From NCBI GenBank assembly GCA_003550325.1, contig QKWP01000039.1, positions 500,904 to 564,903 on the forward strand: a DNA stretch of 64,000 nt. Direction: 5' to 3'. Below the pieces are notes generated by a model. The model searched no databases and was not told the origin of the DNA. It worked only from the letters and a program-made list of their open reading frames with translations. Below are positions 12,467-24,606 of the stretch, piece after piece; the first letter of the stretch is position 1; every line of letters begins with the position of its first letter. The stretch is from Gigaspora rosea. Taxonomy: Eukaryota > Glomeromycota > Glomeromycetes > Diversisporales > Gigasporaceae. Both the position numbers and the translations under genes were made by a program.

Positions 12467-13773
12467 TAGGGTTCCTACAAACCCGGATCAAATCAAACTT
12501 TAGGTCAGATTTGGGTTTGATTTGATTTGAAATCAAACCCAAACCCAAACTATGATTAAAAATTAAAAAAAATATTTGAGTTTGATTTGAAGCAAACTTT
12601 TTAGTTAAATTTGAGTTTGGTTTGAATTTGAGTTTGAAGTTTGCAAACTAGTTTGAGTTTGAATAATATAAATATATTTTTATATTTTAATTGATAATCT
12701 GCCAGTCAACTAGAGAGTGATCATATGAAAATCACTATAGGCGAAATGTGGCATGCTTCCATCTAAAACTTTTTCTTAATAAGTTAACGATACATGCCCA
12801 CTAATTGAAAATTGTAGAGCTAGTTGAGACGCATCTAACGGTGGTTAGATCATCCAAATCGGCCCAGTTGATGGCGAGATATCATCGAAAAACGATTGGT
12901 AAAATCTCTATATGTTTATATAGAGATTTTATATAGTCGGCCAATCGTTTTTCAATGATATCTCGCCATCCACTGGGCCGATTTGGATTATCTAACCACC
13001 GTTAGGTGCGTCCCGACGAGCTCTACGACTTTCAATTAGTGGACAAGTATCATTAACTTAGTAAGAAAAAAAATTTTAGATGGAAGTACGCCACATTTCG
13101 CCTATAGTGATTTTGCATCTTTTGAGTTTTATATAGTCGGCCAATCGTTTTTTGACGATATCTCGCCATCCACTGGGCTGATTTGGATGATCTAACCACC
13201 GTTAGATGCGATTCGATGAGCTCTACAACTTTCAATTAGTGGACATGTATTGTTAACTTAGTAAGAAAAAATGTTTTAGATGGAAGAACGTCACATTTCG
13301 CCTATAGTGATTTTCATATGTAATCTGATCACTAAGTTTTATATAGTCAGCCAATCATTTTTTGACGATATCTCGCCATCCACAAGTCCGATTTAGATGA
13401 TCTAACCACTGTTAGATGCGTCTCGACGAGCTCTACAACTTTCAATTAGTGGACATGTATCATTAACTTAGTAAGAAAAAATGTTGTAAATGGAAGCACG
13501 CCACATTTCGCCAATGATCACTCTCTAGTTGACAGGCTGATTATCATTTAAAATATAAATATATATATATGTCATTCAAACTCAAACTAGTTTGCAACTT
13601 CAAATCAAACTCAAATCAAACTTAGTATAGTATTTGGGTTTGGTTTGAATTTGATTATTTTTTATTTGAATTTGGGTTTGATCTCAAACTTTATAAAATT
13701 TATAGTTTGAGTTTGGTTTGATTTGGGGTTTGATCAAACTCAAATCAAACCCGGATCAAACTTCGGAACCCTA
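12467..13773. mobile_element. Non-autonomous hAT-type element with GTTTGATTTGA subterminal array and internal satellite
   Basis: Ends TAGGGTTCC and GGAACCCTA, with AACCCGGATCAAA on both sides. Flanks GCTATTGC (12459-12466) and GCTATTGA (13774-13781) agree at 7 of 8 bases, as expected for a hAT 8-bp duplication. About 200 bp at each end is a dense array of GTTTGATTTGA-like words. A second inverted pair (GTCAACTAGAGAGTGATCA at about 12703 and 13512) borders a core of four copies of a 200-bp unit. No transposase. Family assignment rests on ends and duplication length. Confidence 0.75.
12710..13515. repeat. 200-bp satellite unit, one inverted plus three tandem copies
   Basis: Direct copies start at about 12927, 13126 and 13336 (TTTTATATAGTCGGCCAATC; CGAGCTCTACAACTTTCAAT; CCACATTTCGCCTATAGTGA). 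An inverted copy at 12710-12905 faces the first, so 12710-13110 can form a hairpin with arms of about 190 bp around a TATAGAG loop. A diverged single copy lies at 28936-29062. Confidence 0.8.
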
Positions 13774-13781
13774 GCTATTGA

Positions 13782-15000
13782 CTGAAAATGGTTTGCTCAT
13801 ACCCATGTATGGTTTTTCCAACAATATGAGTATAGCACCATCTGGTTTCTGCTATCAACCACAATTTCTCTCTACCTAAAAACTTCTTCTCTAAGCTTCT
13901 TATAAAAAGAATAAAAAAGAGAAACAGATTAAGGGGACAAAATAATAATACCTAAACAAATAACCAAAAAACCAACCAAATATACAACCAAAAGAAAAAA
14001 GAAAAAAAAGAAAACCCAAAAAAAAAGCAAAGAAAGAATAGAAACTGTAGATGCTAACACGTCTAGCAGCATAAATGATAAAAATGATATAACACTACAA
14101 GACTGAAGCCTATTAAAGTGTTATATGTACATATAAAAAAAAAGAAAATAAAACTAAAACAACAAACAAAGATAAGAATTTTTTCATGTGCCCTCCTAGA
14201 TTTCTAATATGAAATTTATTGTTTATTTATATATAGCACCCAAAATTAACTTGTAATTCTGTCAGTTCCAGACTGGGAATATTCCCAATTTGGAAGGAAT
14301 AAATACTGCTGATCTTTTGGAAGGGATAAACTAGGATTCTTACTTTTTGGTAAAAATTTTAAAAAAACCCAAAGGAAAGTAAAATGATACTCATAAGAAA
14401 TTTAAAGGAGAGGGTGAAATCAGAAAAACTCTTTTTTTTGTTGTTCCCCATTGTTTTACCACAGAATACTTCATCAATGGAAGAAAGCTCTTTAATCCCC
14501 ACCAAAATTCTTGTACAAGGGCTCCACATTCTGCCAGTTATCTTGTAAAAGTATGCTTTTAGCTTGCATGTTGAATATACAAAGGAGTCCCTAGTGCATT
14601 AGTTGACCTTTATAAAAACTGTTTTCCTGTGTTAGCCTACTATACATCAAGTATAGGCAACTCTACAACAAAAAACTTCTTGTTTTTCTTCTGTTGGCAA
14701 TTTGGTCCAAGTAATTGTCAGAAAGAGTTCTGTTTATAAAATTTTAATTGCTATACTTTAATTTCTAATGCTTTACTAATTTTTAATTGTATTTATTATA
14801 ATTAAATTAATATAATATTGTTTTTAAATAAGTAAGTTTAAGTAAACTCTTAGCTTATTGTTATGTTTAATATTATATGAAAAAGGCAATTTATTGTTTT
14901 GTTTACTTCTTTCAAAAAATATCTACTCTCTAAATTAAAGATCTAAAGCTAAAATAAGGGTGTCAAATCATGTAAGAAATTCTACTTAGGCTAAGCAAAC
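13782..15000. other. Gene-free stretch, purine-rich then AT-rich
   Basis: 13860-14170 is A-rich (runs of AAAAGAAAAAAGAAAAAAA type). No gene, TIR pair or RNA gene was recognised. A 20-base T run at about 15019-15040 borders the region; it could be the tail of a minus-strand retroposon, but no body was recognised. Confidence 0.4.
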
Positions 15001-15289
15001 CGCCAAAGTTGACCTCTTTTTTTTTTTTTTTTTTTTACCCAGTAATAAGAACTGCTCGTCGTATGACGATATTGTATTATTATATTGATTCAATTGTATA
15101 AATTACATTGTATAAAGCATCATTATAATTTAATACATGGGAATTATGTGAGGTTGCCGTGTGGATATCTATTCATTCTCCGTATTAATTGTGCTTTTTT
15201 CGATTGTCGTATGAACGGTAAAGTTAACTCCGATTTTTCCCCTCATTTTACATTAATGAGCCAATACCATAGTTCATAAATCACATTAA

Positions 15290-15865
15290 AATGAAGCAAT
15301 ACCATGAACTTGTGGCTCCGGGAGACCCAATTTATTTGCTGTAACTCTTTTCTCCACTTGGTCGGTGTGTCATCCTGTGGTATGCTGAAATTACAATACG
15401 AGTTGCCTTTGTGATTTAATAATGGATATAAGTGCATTAATCTGATCATCATTATAATCAATATATTCAAATCCATGTTCTAAAGCACTAATTTTCGTAG
15501 TATTTTTTGACAAAGTCCTTAATAATGCAGTAGCTCTTTCACCTGAGGAATGTTAAGATATCATGAGAAAAATTGCCCACTTTGTACCAGTGAGAAAAGG
15601 ATTTCTGGTTTAAATGCAAGAAATCAAGAACCTTTAGAAATCTTGCAAATCCAAGTAGCGTTTTGGAAATTGTTATTTATCCTACATTCTTTTAAACCGA
15701 ATTTTTCGTATTCACCAAGAATAAAAACTTTCAATCGAATGGTAATGATCTTGCAACAGTGTCGATTAAAGTGCACATGTTTTAAGGAAGAAATTCATTA
15801 TTCATATTCTTGAGTATAATCTCCATTAATTCGTGGATATCGCCCATAAGTATTTTCGAGGCCAT
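15290..15865 (-). pseudogene. F-box pseudogene 2 (5' part, internally deleted)
   Basis: Minus-strand relative of the intact F-box gene. The start codon is at 15865, followed by the equivalent of ASKILMGDIHELM. The plus strand at 15629-15700 (GAACCTTTAGAAATCTTGCA) and 15573-15605 (GAGAAAAATTGCCCA; AAGGATTTCTGGTTTAAATG) copy 60047-60130 and 59821-59880. Relative to the intact gene about 160 bp is missing between these blocks. Further matches (TTTGTGATTTAATAATGGATA at about 15409) run to about 15290, beyond which similarity fades; the 3' part is gone or unrecognisable. No long frame remains. Less decayed than F-box pseudogene 1. Confidence 0.75.
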
Positions 15866-16018
15866 GAGTTAGTTTTGTGTTAATAATGGAAATAAAAAGG
15901 AAGTTTAGGGAAAGATGTTAAAATTCTTCGTCAATATCTATACTATTACGGTATCTATCCGTTTTAAAAAACCTGGTCGGCTCACTTATAAAATGTGAGT
16001 TGCTAACAAGAATAAACC

Positions 16019-16152
16019 GGGCTTGGGGCTTTTGAGTTTATCGTTAGAACTCAGCCTCTGAAAAATATAGTCAACCGATGCACAATTACTACAATTCATA
16101 ATCTAATTTTTCAGGGGCTGAGCCCATTAAGTACTAAACGCAAAAGCCCAAA
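16019..16152. mobile_element. Small hairpin MITE (GGGCTTTTG ends)
   Basis: GGGCTTTTGAGTTTATCGTT, then CTCAGCCTCTGAAAAAT, is mirrored by ATTTTTCAGGGGCTGAGCCC, then ACTAAACGCAAAAGCCC. About 45-bp arms with a short loop. Non-coding; no target duplication identified. Confidence 0.65.
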
Positions 16153-16378
16153 TTTCTATTTAACTACCAACATTTGTTAATATATTATTGATTTATAATG
16201 TTGTCTATATTCAAATTTATATATTAATCGGTATGAATAATGCCATATATTAAACGTATGTATTATCTGATCTAAGCCAACGTTAGAGGCGAAACGAAAC
16301 TTACCCGAATCTAGCTTCGGAAGGGTTCTAATCCGAAACTAGTTTCGGATTTTTTTAAAAAAGTTGAACTCCGAAACG

Positions 16379-16660
16379 CATGAAATAAAATTCTATGCCG
16401 GGTTTTGTCGATCATTATGGCGCAGATCTTCCATCTGCAAATCACATTTCAGAGATCACGTGTAACATATCAACGATCAGGAAAGCTCAAAACGGTTTGA
16501 AAATTAAATTTAGCGTTCTAACAAAAAGTTTTCCTTGAACGATTTTACTATATAACTATACAGTCTCTAACCTTATTCTAAACGCTAACCCTAACATTAA
16601 TGGATTAAAAATTTTGTTGCGCTATAATGATCGACAAAACCCGGCACAGAATTTTTTCAT
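16379..16660. mobile_element. 282-bp MITE with 46-bp TIR (GCCGGGTTTTGTCGATCA)
   Basis: Left CATGAAATAAAATTCTATGC, then CGGGTTTTGTCGATCATTAT; right is the inverse, ATAATGATCGACAAAACCCG, ending TTTTTTCATG. It contains a short TAACCCTAACATTA tract. Weak similarity of the interior to about 52490-52650 suggests a dispersed family. Confidence 0.7.
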
Positions 16661-17454
16661 GTCCCCAAAACTATAATCCGAAACTCAAAAATATAATATT
16701 GAACTTTTAAAATTTATTTATAAAGTTTACTCATTTTAATGAAATAGACCCAAAAATGTAAAGCTATTTTTGAATAAATTATCACATTATATAGATACTT
16801 TTTTTTAATTATGTTTTGGCTACTTTTTTCACTGACTCGGTTTGTTCGGGTTTTTTTAAAGCTGTCAACTTTATTTTTAATATCATACCGTTATTACAAC
16901 TGATTTCAAAATTCTAGGACGATAGAAAACATTGCCAATGAAGATCGATAAAGTATTTGATGCATGTTGATATCGACAATTTATTTAATTCTGCGGCAAC
17001 TTATCAATTCGATCATTAGTAGATATGGACGTACTATTACTTAAATTATATCCAGTCTTTACATAGTATCTAAAAAAAACTTAAGCGTGCAAAAGCACCC
17101 TTGATTGTTAGAATATATTATGCCTTTCATGTTAAAAGGACTGCACGCAATAAATTGTTGGATGAATTCCAGCCCAAATAGCGCTGGATATTCCAATTTT
17201 ATTGAATTCTTTAAGGAAATATATAACATCCCTATGAAAACTCGATACACGGGAATGCATGTAAAAATACGAAATTGTATGCGGGTAAGCACGGGTTTCA
17301 TAATCACTGCACGGAAACTGCACGGAAACTGATCATCCAAAAAATTTAATACACGTTATCACACGAAATATTGAAATCCGTGCACTATCGTGCATAGTAT
17401 TATAACCATTTATTGACGTGTATTAATCTTAATGATCACATAATTTCCGTGCAC

Positions 17455-17950
17455 TAACGTGACAATTGTTAAGATTCTTAACGATCATAAATTTCGTGCA
17501 CTAACGTGCACAATCGTTAAGATTCTTAACGATCATAATTTTCGTGCACTGACATGCATAATCGTTAAGATTCTTAACGATCATAATCATAATTTTCGTG
17601 CTTTGACGTGCACAATCGTTAAGATTCTTAACGAAAGTTTCAGTTCACTGACGTAACGATCATCACAATCGTTAAGGTTCTTAACGATCATTTCTGTACA
17701 AAATGTATGATCATCACAATCGTTAAGACTCCTTAACGATCATAATTTCAGTGCATTAATATCGTGATCGTCACAATCGTTAAGATTCTTAACGATCATA
17801 ATTTTTGTGCATGATATCACAATTGTCACAATTGTTAAGATCCTTAACGATCATAATTTCATGTACTAACATGATGATCATTAAGATCCTTAACGATCAT
17901 AATTCCGTGCATTAACGTGATGATCGTTAAGATTCTTAATGATTATAAAT
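17455..17950. repeat. ~51-bp satellite of palindromic units, about ten copies
   Basis: Each unit has ATCGTTAAGATTCTTAACGA (a near-perfect palindrome) followed by TCATAATTTCCGTGCACT and AACGTGCACA. Copies start near 17463, 17510, 17562, 17610, 17666, 17717, 17774, 17827, 17876 and 17921; degenerate units extend to about 17400 and 18050. Related GTGCACGGAA and ACGTGCA words recur at 17240-17340 and 18740-18900. The 65-codon frame at 17459-17656 is only this repeat translated. Confidence 0.85.
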
Positions 17951-18050
17951 TCCGTGCATTGACGCGCACAAAAACATTTATTTTGTTATTTTTTTTTTTG
18001 TTTTTTTTTTTGCACTTATCAATAATAATTTCCGTGCATTGACACGCACA

Positions 18051-19060
18051 AATTACATTTGATTTGTAAGCAAATAAATATTTTTTTTTTTTTTGTTTAC
18101 TCTTATCATTTTTATCATCTTATATTTTTTTATAATTTTTTTTTTTACAACTCATTAATTTTTATATAATTTTTTTTAGTTATTGTCATTGTTTAAACCA
18201 TCCTTTAGAGTTATTGCCTTGGAAGCTACTCTTTTGGAATCACTATCATTTTTGGTGTATGTTTTTCATCATTTTTGGTGGTATCGCAGCTTTATTTTTT
18301 TTTACTATTATTTTTTTCTTTTATTTTTTATCTCTCTGTATATTATTGCATTTTAGCCTCTCCCTTGAGTTACTGCCATTGGAGTTGCCACAATCGGAGT
18401 TGTCCCTATTGGAGTTATTTCTAGAGTAGTCATTTCGATTTTTTTTAAACCTTTCATTTTGGTACTATTACTTTGTTTTTTTTACGATATTATTAGTTGC
18501 TGGGTTATTTTTAAAGTCGGTAGTTTTAGTAATTAGAAGTATTTTCTATTCGCATGTAAATTATTAAATTAAACTATTTGTATTATAAAATTTAATTAAT
18601 AAAATAATTAAATAAATTAAGTTATTTAATAAAATACAAAATTTAGTTAATAAAACTTATAAAATTTAGTTAATAAAATAATAAAATTTAGTTAATAAAA
18701 TAATGCATATACGATATATGTTATTATGTATGACAATGCACGAGAAAACACATAAAATTGCACGTAAGTACGTGCAGCGTTGCACGGAATCCGCGCCCTT
18801 TTACGTGCCATGAACTTGCTTTCCTGTGCATTGTCCTGTGTATATTTACGTGCAGGTTTGTGTGGTCACGTATTCAAACTTTTCCGTGTATTTCAGTATT
18901 ATTCCGTGCTGTAATTTCTCATAGGGCATACATCAGTGCGATTGATGCATAATGAAGAGATACATTGCATATATCAGTGCATTTGATGTATAATTGAAAG
19001 AGATATATAATGCATTTAATGCAATCAATGTATATGGAAGTTTAGGTAGTTTTTGGTATT
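18051..19060. other. T-rich and GTGCAC-word-rich gene-free stretch
   Basis: 18060-18540 is T-rich; its 71-codon frame at 18214 is Leu/Phe-rich low complexity with a CTGCCATTGGAGTTGCC-like repeat. 18590-18710 is a run of AATTTAGTTAATAAAA repeats. 18740-18960 carries scattered TGCACG words like the neighbouring satellite. Confidence 0.5.
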
Positions 19061-20450
19061 CAGGTGAGGTTTACTAAGAAATATGCGAGCACACAAGTTC
19101 GTTAACACAAAGTTATTTATTACCAGAAGAGAAGCTAGGCTCTTTCCCTTTAGGATCGATGCCTTATTTATTAATTACTAATACGCTTGCATCATACTAT
19201 ACTCATCGCTCATGCAATCATTATACTAATTTCTAATGAATCACGATTACCCGATCATAACATTCGATCACATGCGTACCCGATCACTGATCACATGGGT
19301 ACCGAAAACTACATGACATAAACCATAAAATAACGTCATAATCTGACAAACGTCACCATTTTAATGGTTTATAGGATAATCTAATTGGCCAAAAAAATCG
19401 TTCATTCAAGTCAAAATCCGACACAAATCACATTTTGAACTACGAAAAACATCGCATTACACATATTTTCGTTGGGCTATGCCGGCGATTAATTTAGGCC
19501 TGAGGCGAATTTTTATTAAAGCAATAGAAATGAAGTCTAGTACATGAAGACAATTAAGCGACCGAAATTGGCCTGAACGGCAATGACAGGGAAGTTTGCA
19601 ACCGTTGCGCTGGGAGTTGCCGCAGGAATGAGCAGAGAAATAGTAGAATTACGTAGTTATCTGCTCTGGGTAAGATAGGGTGGGTTGCGAGGAATTCTTT
19701 TGTTCTGGACTGATACCACTGTGCCCGTATTCTTCTTTGTTTTTAAATACAATTTCTTCCGGCATTATGATTTGTTCGAATCTTGTTTCTTTACGTGGCA
19801 TTGTCATATGCCGTTGTATTCCTTGCATATGAGTTTCAATCTTCAATCAGTTTCCTTATTAGCGTCATGCGATCGGCATCCAGAGCATGTGGCGCGGACG
19901 TGTGCTGCCTCGCTTTTCGATCACGTGATCTACCATTACTTTTGCATGAATTTTTGTAATCACTAACAAATCTCATTGGATCAAGGTTATCCTGAAATTC
20001 CGAGTTAGAAATTATTGAAGCTGTGCTGGTATTAAACAATACTAGCCAACCAAGTCTACAGCAAAGTTATCAGTTGGTCATTTTACTAAATAAATTGGAT
20101 GTTACTTATTGGTAAAATTTTAGTTATCTTGAGCAAAATTTATTAATACTAGCCCGTCAGACCAGAGCTTGATGCATTCCAACCAGAATTGGCTATTTTT
20201 AAATAAGGATTTATTTTTTTTATTCATTGATTTGGTAGACGATTACGTCTCCGTAAGGACTGCAATGAAGATCAACTAATCAAATCTACGTATGTACGTT
20301 GAGAGAGGGAAAATAGGACCCTTCGTCTAAATATCACTACTATATACTACTAACACTAACTAAACTACTCTAACTCTACCCTAACAACGTTAAGACTTCG
20401 ATTGAGGGTGGATAGACTTGGTCCGAGTACCCCCCCCACATCTCTAAAAT
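19061..20450. other. Higher-GC gene-free block, possible retroelement remnant
   Basis: Base composition is less AT-rich than the flanks. 19225-19290 (TTCTAATGAATCACGATTAC; CATAACATTCGATCACATG) recurs in diverged form at 36495-36548, so this is a dispersed repeat. No protein family could be recognised on either strand. An LTR-retroelement fossil is one possibility, unproven: no paired LTRs were found. The block ends at a CCCCCCCC run (about 20431-20438). Confidence 0.3.
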
Positions 20451-20804
20451 TAGCTTTTTTTATACGATGTATAATATCACTTTAAAACAAGATATTATTT
20501 TACTAATTTTATATAAAATAACTCTAAATCATGTATAAAGTGATTGGTATTTTGTATAACAAAATTTTGATTAGTTAAAAATACATATATATAAATGAAT
20601 TTTTTTATATAATAAGTGCCAAATTTTGGTTTTTATATATAAACTATAGAAACTTTAAGATTTAATAGCATTTTAATATTATAAGAAAATAAAAATCTAT
20701 TTTTGCAGAATTATAGTTTAGACTAAAAATAACAAATCCATAAGATAAATTTTTTAAAGTAATCAGTTTTTAAGTTATAAGTATTTTTATATTTATTTAT
20801 GGAT

Positions 20805-21075
20805 AAATGATTTTTGTGCCCCTGCACAATTGTATATCCTATAGTAACAAATATATGTAATGATTAAGGTTAGGTTTAGAGTTAGGGTTAGGGTCAGGTT
20901 AGAGTTAGAGTTAGAGTTAGAGTTAGAATTAGGGTTAGAATTATAATTAGATTTAGGATTTAAAATAACTTTGTGAGATGAGTATTTTTTGTTAAAAGTA
21001 TAACATGAATTGTTTTAGTTAAATTTTGAGAAACATAAAGTGGTACACAATTGTGCAGGTACACAAAATTATTAA
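20805..21075. mobile_element. ~270-bp MITE (CCTGCACAATTGT arms) with degenerate TTAGGG tract
   Basis: Arms ATTTTTGTGCCCCTGCACAA (about 20809) and TTGTGCAGGTACACAAAAT (about 21052) are inverted copies. The centre, 20865-20955, is a degenerate repeat of GTTAGG/AGAGTT words like an interstitial telomere-type tract. No gene; the small frame starting at 21026 lies partly in the right arm. Confidence 0.6.
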
Positions 21076-22489
21076 TTCCTTTATTTATAATAGAGATAGG
21101 CAAATTGTAGTTTTTTCAAAAATCTCACGCATGATGCAGATTCCGCATAGGATTGGATTACAAATTTCTGAGCTTCTTAATTTTTGTCTAATAAAAAAAA
21201 CCTTGCAGAATTTATTATTAAAATTAATTTTCTTGTCCAAATTAGTTATTTTTTATAAATCTTATTTATTCTAAATAAAACACTTAAATGAATTTTTCTT
21301 ATATATAAATGGATAAAATTTACATAAAAAAATTCTTATAATATTTAAGCATACTATATATGTTAATGCAGGCCAGATAATATGGTAATGCCAGCTAGAT
21401 AATTTTATTTTGGGATCATATTAAAAATTCTGCATGGGCTTTGAAATCCCATGTGTGACACATGGGATCCCACATAGATCACATGCATGCCCATCTCTAA
21501 TTTATAATGAGTGGATGCTTTTTGTTGTCCAGTACTGTATAAAAACTATTTTATTTTTTTATTTTGGTATTGGTAGCTTATATTTGACAATAGTTCAATT
21601 TTTCTCATGATTATTCTATAATATTAATATATTTGATATACGTATCAAAAGTAGCATATAAGAAATCATATCTGATAGATACCAAAATTATTGTTATATA
21701 TACTATTTATATACCAATTGAAAAATTATTGTACTCTAAAAACTGGCAATATCCCTATCCATTTAACTATAATAAGTTAAACTTAAGGTACTCTCATTTA
21801 TAAGTAAAATTTTTTTATTTTGAGTATTTCTAGTTTTTAACTGTTTTCAATTGCTTTTCCCAGAAAGTTTTTATTAGAACAGCTTCTACTACATTTAAAT
21901 TATGTAAATTGTTAAACCCTGAGTATTATACTAACATAAAACTTTATACATTTATTCACAGGCTACACAATATAAATACTTTACCCTATAAGAAAAGAAC
22001 ATATGCAAAGATATGTAAATACATGTAGCAAAACATGGAGATATACAGACATACACAGAATAGACACGGAACCAGCATGTAAAATAAAATCATGAACTTC
22101 ACTAAATATTTGTACACATCGGAAATCAGTATGTAAAAGCCAGTAAGTCTGCAAAAACACAGAAAGTTGCAGGTAAAATCATGTATACTGTATTAGATAT
22201 ATAGCAAAAGATGAATTCGTTTTTTGCTATCTGAAAAAATTTTTTATAAAGGAGAATAATATATATCATTTTTACTTATTATATTATTATTTGAATTTGA
22301 ACTGTAATTATTCCCACATGCATCTTCGTCATATCATGTTTAAGAGCAAGAATAAGTAATGCATTCTATAATTAGTAGCCAATCATATTTAATTTATTAA
22401 ACACGTTGAAATTTCGTGTTGATCAAAATATAAATAAATATAAATATTGAAAATTTTATTTCCTTTTTAATTTTTAGATCTTTAAGGGT
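21076..22489. other. AT-rich gene-free stretch
   Basis: A small palindromic cluster around 21440-21490 (CCCATGTGTGACACATGGGA) is the only structure noticed. No gene, TIR pair or RNA gene recognised. Confidence 0.4.
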
Positions 22490-23218
22490 AGGGTATCTCA
22501 TATGATCTGCAATATAGCAAAATAACGGACATGCTGCATATTGTAGATCATTCGTGTAACTAATCTAAAAATAGTAATTTATTATTTATTAGCCAATCAA
22601 ATTATTTTATACCTACGAATGTATGAAGACTAAAAATCTTTGATTTTTTATTTTATACAATCTTACTCATATTATAATAAAAAATTTTATTTGCAATAAG
22701 TTTTAAATACTTGTTACAAACACTTGCGCACAAAAAATCCAATCTTCCGAATAGTTTATATGCTATATTTAATATGGTTCTAAATATTGTCTAATCTATA
22801 AATAGATCTCTTAATAAATACGAAAGGTTTCTAATAAGCTTTCAAAAAATTCTTAATTACAAATAATTTTTATAATATCATTGGATGTAAACAAGTGACT
22901 GAAGTTATATCCTGTAAAAGTTAAAGAAAAAAAACTGTTTGTTAAAAAAGTTTACTTGACATGCGCATTTTTGAAGCCACATGCGCAAAGTTAATACTAT
23001 ATTGTTTCTAAACAAACCTCTTTTTAAACAGTTCGTTTAATAAAAAACTGTTTACTAGCAAATACACAACCTTTAAACAACTGAAAAAACTTCGTTTTAA
23101 CAATATTAGACCGTGGGTTAAAATTCTTTAGCAGTCACGAGTTTGCATAATCTTTTATAGGGGCTGAATCCATGATCTGCATAAAATTACATATGTGTAA
23201 CATCATATGAGATACCCT
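22490..23218. mobile_element. ~730-bp candidate TIR element (AGGGTATCTCATATGAT ends)
   Basis: AGGGTATCTCATATGAT at 22490-22506 is exactly inverted at 23202-23218. Weaker similarity continues inward (ATCTGCA near both ends). No transposase and no convincing target duplication. Confidence 0.4.
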
Positions 23219-23221
23219 AGC

Positions 23222-23823
23222 CTTAATAATGACACCACAGGAAGAAATCCAAAATTCCTTGCAGAAACTGTCCAAAAAATTTCTGTAATAAAAGCTAAAT
23301 ATAAAAACCCTTCTGGACTTCCAATAATTTCTAAACCAAAAGTATCAAAAGATAAAAAACAAACAAAAATTTCATTAAGCAAAGTTTTTTCTTTAAATGA
23401 AACCGAAATTTCTGAAGTATAAAAATAGCAGAAATTATTTTAGATAACTATAGAATTTTACATGATACAACAATTTCTAGAGTTAAACCAACACTTGTTA
23501 ATAACTGGATCGATATGGTAAAAATTTATAAATATTTATATATACAGATCTAAAAAATTTTTTAGTTAAAAAAAGAATATTTGAAATATTTTTGGGAAAA
23601 TAACTGGGCCTATTACGAAGCTATAAAACAAGTTATACAGGATAGAAGTAAAATTTAATTTTAATTTATTATTATTTAATAAATATTTAAACTACTAAAT
23701 TTTTTAATTTAAAAAACTTAATATTTTAAGAGTATATTTATTATTTTAATTTTAATTTTTTAAGGCTCTTATGAAAGACGAAAAAAAAGAAGCAAAAGGT
23801 TCAAGAAAAAATGCCTAATGTAA
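23222..23823 (+). pseudogene. Remnant of a small multi-exon gene of unknown function
   Basis: Reads from about 23222: basic Ser/Lys-rich sequence (NPSGLPIISKPKVSKDKKQT), then after one frame change near 23420 IAEIILDNYRILHDTTISRV and KPTLVNNWIDM. A donor at 23518 and acceptor at 23565 join in phase to 23566-23647 (FWENNWAYYEAIKQ). A further intron leads to 23765-23823, whose end is a basic cluster (ERRKKRSKRFKKK). Intron borders and phases fit, so this was probably a spliced host gene. Downstream, 23850-23940 keeps Glu/Asn-rich repeats (GAAAATGAAATT words) and 24035-24100 encodes QRPKRKRNQP-like sequence, perhaps more exons. No domain recognised; the basic clusters would suit a nucleic-acid-binding or nuclear protein (inference). 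Confidence 0.35.
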
Positions 23824-24606
23824 ATATTGCAAATTGAAACAATTCGGTTGTTGAAGAAATAATAAGTGAAAGTGAAAATGAAATTGAAAATGAAATTGAA
23901 AATGCAAATGAGATTGAAAATGAAAATGAATTTCAAACAAATAAAGGTAAAATTAAAAATTTATAAAAAGCAAAATTTTATAATATCTATATAATTTAAT
24001 TAAATAATTTAATTATTTTATAATATTATAAATATGAATTTAGAAAATATTAAACAACGACCAAAAAGAAAAAGAAATCAACCTATATCTTATCGAACCT
24101 AAATAGTAGTATTAAACTATTATATATATATATTGCCTTTTAATAAATTCATTTTGATATAACTAGTTAAAATAATTTATTAGTATTAAAATTTTTTAAA
24201 TAAATAAAACCTATTAAATCATTTTTAATAAAAAAAATATCGTATATTAATTAATTTAATTTATTAAATATAAAATATTAATAATAAATATAATAATTAT
24301 ATATTATTTTTCTATATAAAATTACATGTTTCAAATACACATAAATGGTACATTTTCCGTGTTTTGAATATAGAATTTTGCATGTAAAAAGACCATTAAA
24401 AAAGTGTAAAATTACCTGTAAATTACATACGAATTCCTGGTTATTTTACATATTTTTCCTGGTTATTTTTCCGTGTATTTTTCCATATTTTTCCATATTA
24501 AATTTTTTTATAGGGTTAACATAATTTAATTTACTCAAACTATGACAAATTATCTCTAATATGTAGTATAATAAATACAACAATGTGATTTAATTACAGT
24601 AGTATA

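Noticed and set aside
15010-15045. T run as the tail of a second minus-strand SINE
   Set aside because: No tRNA-like head or body matching the 28218-28718 element was found on the right side.
17459-17656. 65-codon frame with a 17-residue repeat (IVKILNDHNFRALTC)
   Set aside because: Periodicity equals the 51-bp DNA satellite; no protein-level signal.
18214-18429. 71-codon membrane-like plus frame
   Set aside because: Phe/Leu-rich low complexity from T-rich DNA with a short repeat; no supporting context.
19649-20039. Two overlapping minus frames as a possible retroelement Gag remnant
   Set aside because: No recognisable motif and no paired LTRs; kept only as a weak repeat annotation.
20865-20955. 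Possible telomere
   Set aside because: TTAGGG words are degenerate, short and enclosed by the inverted arms of a MITE; internal position.
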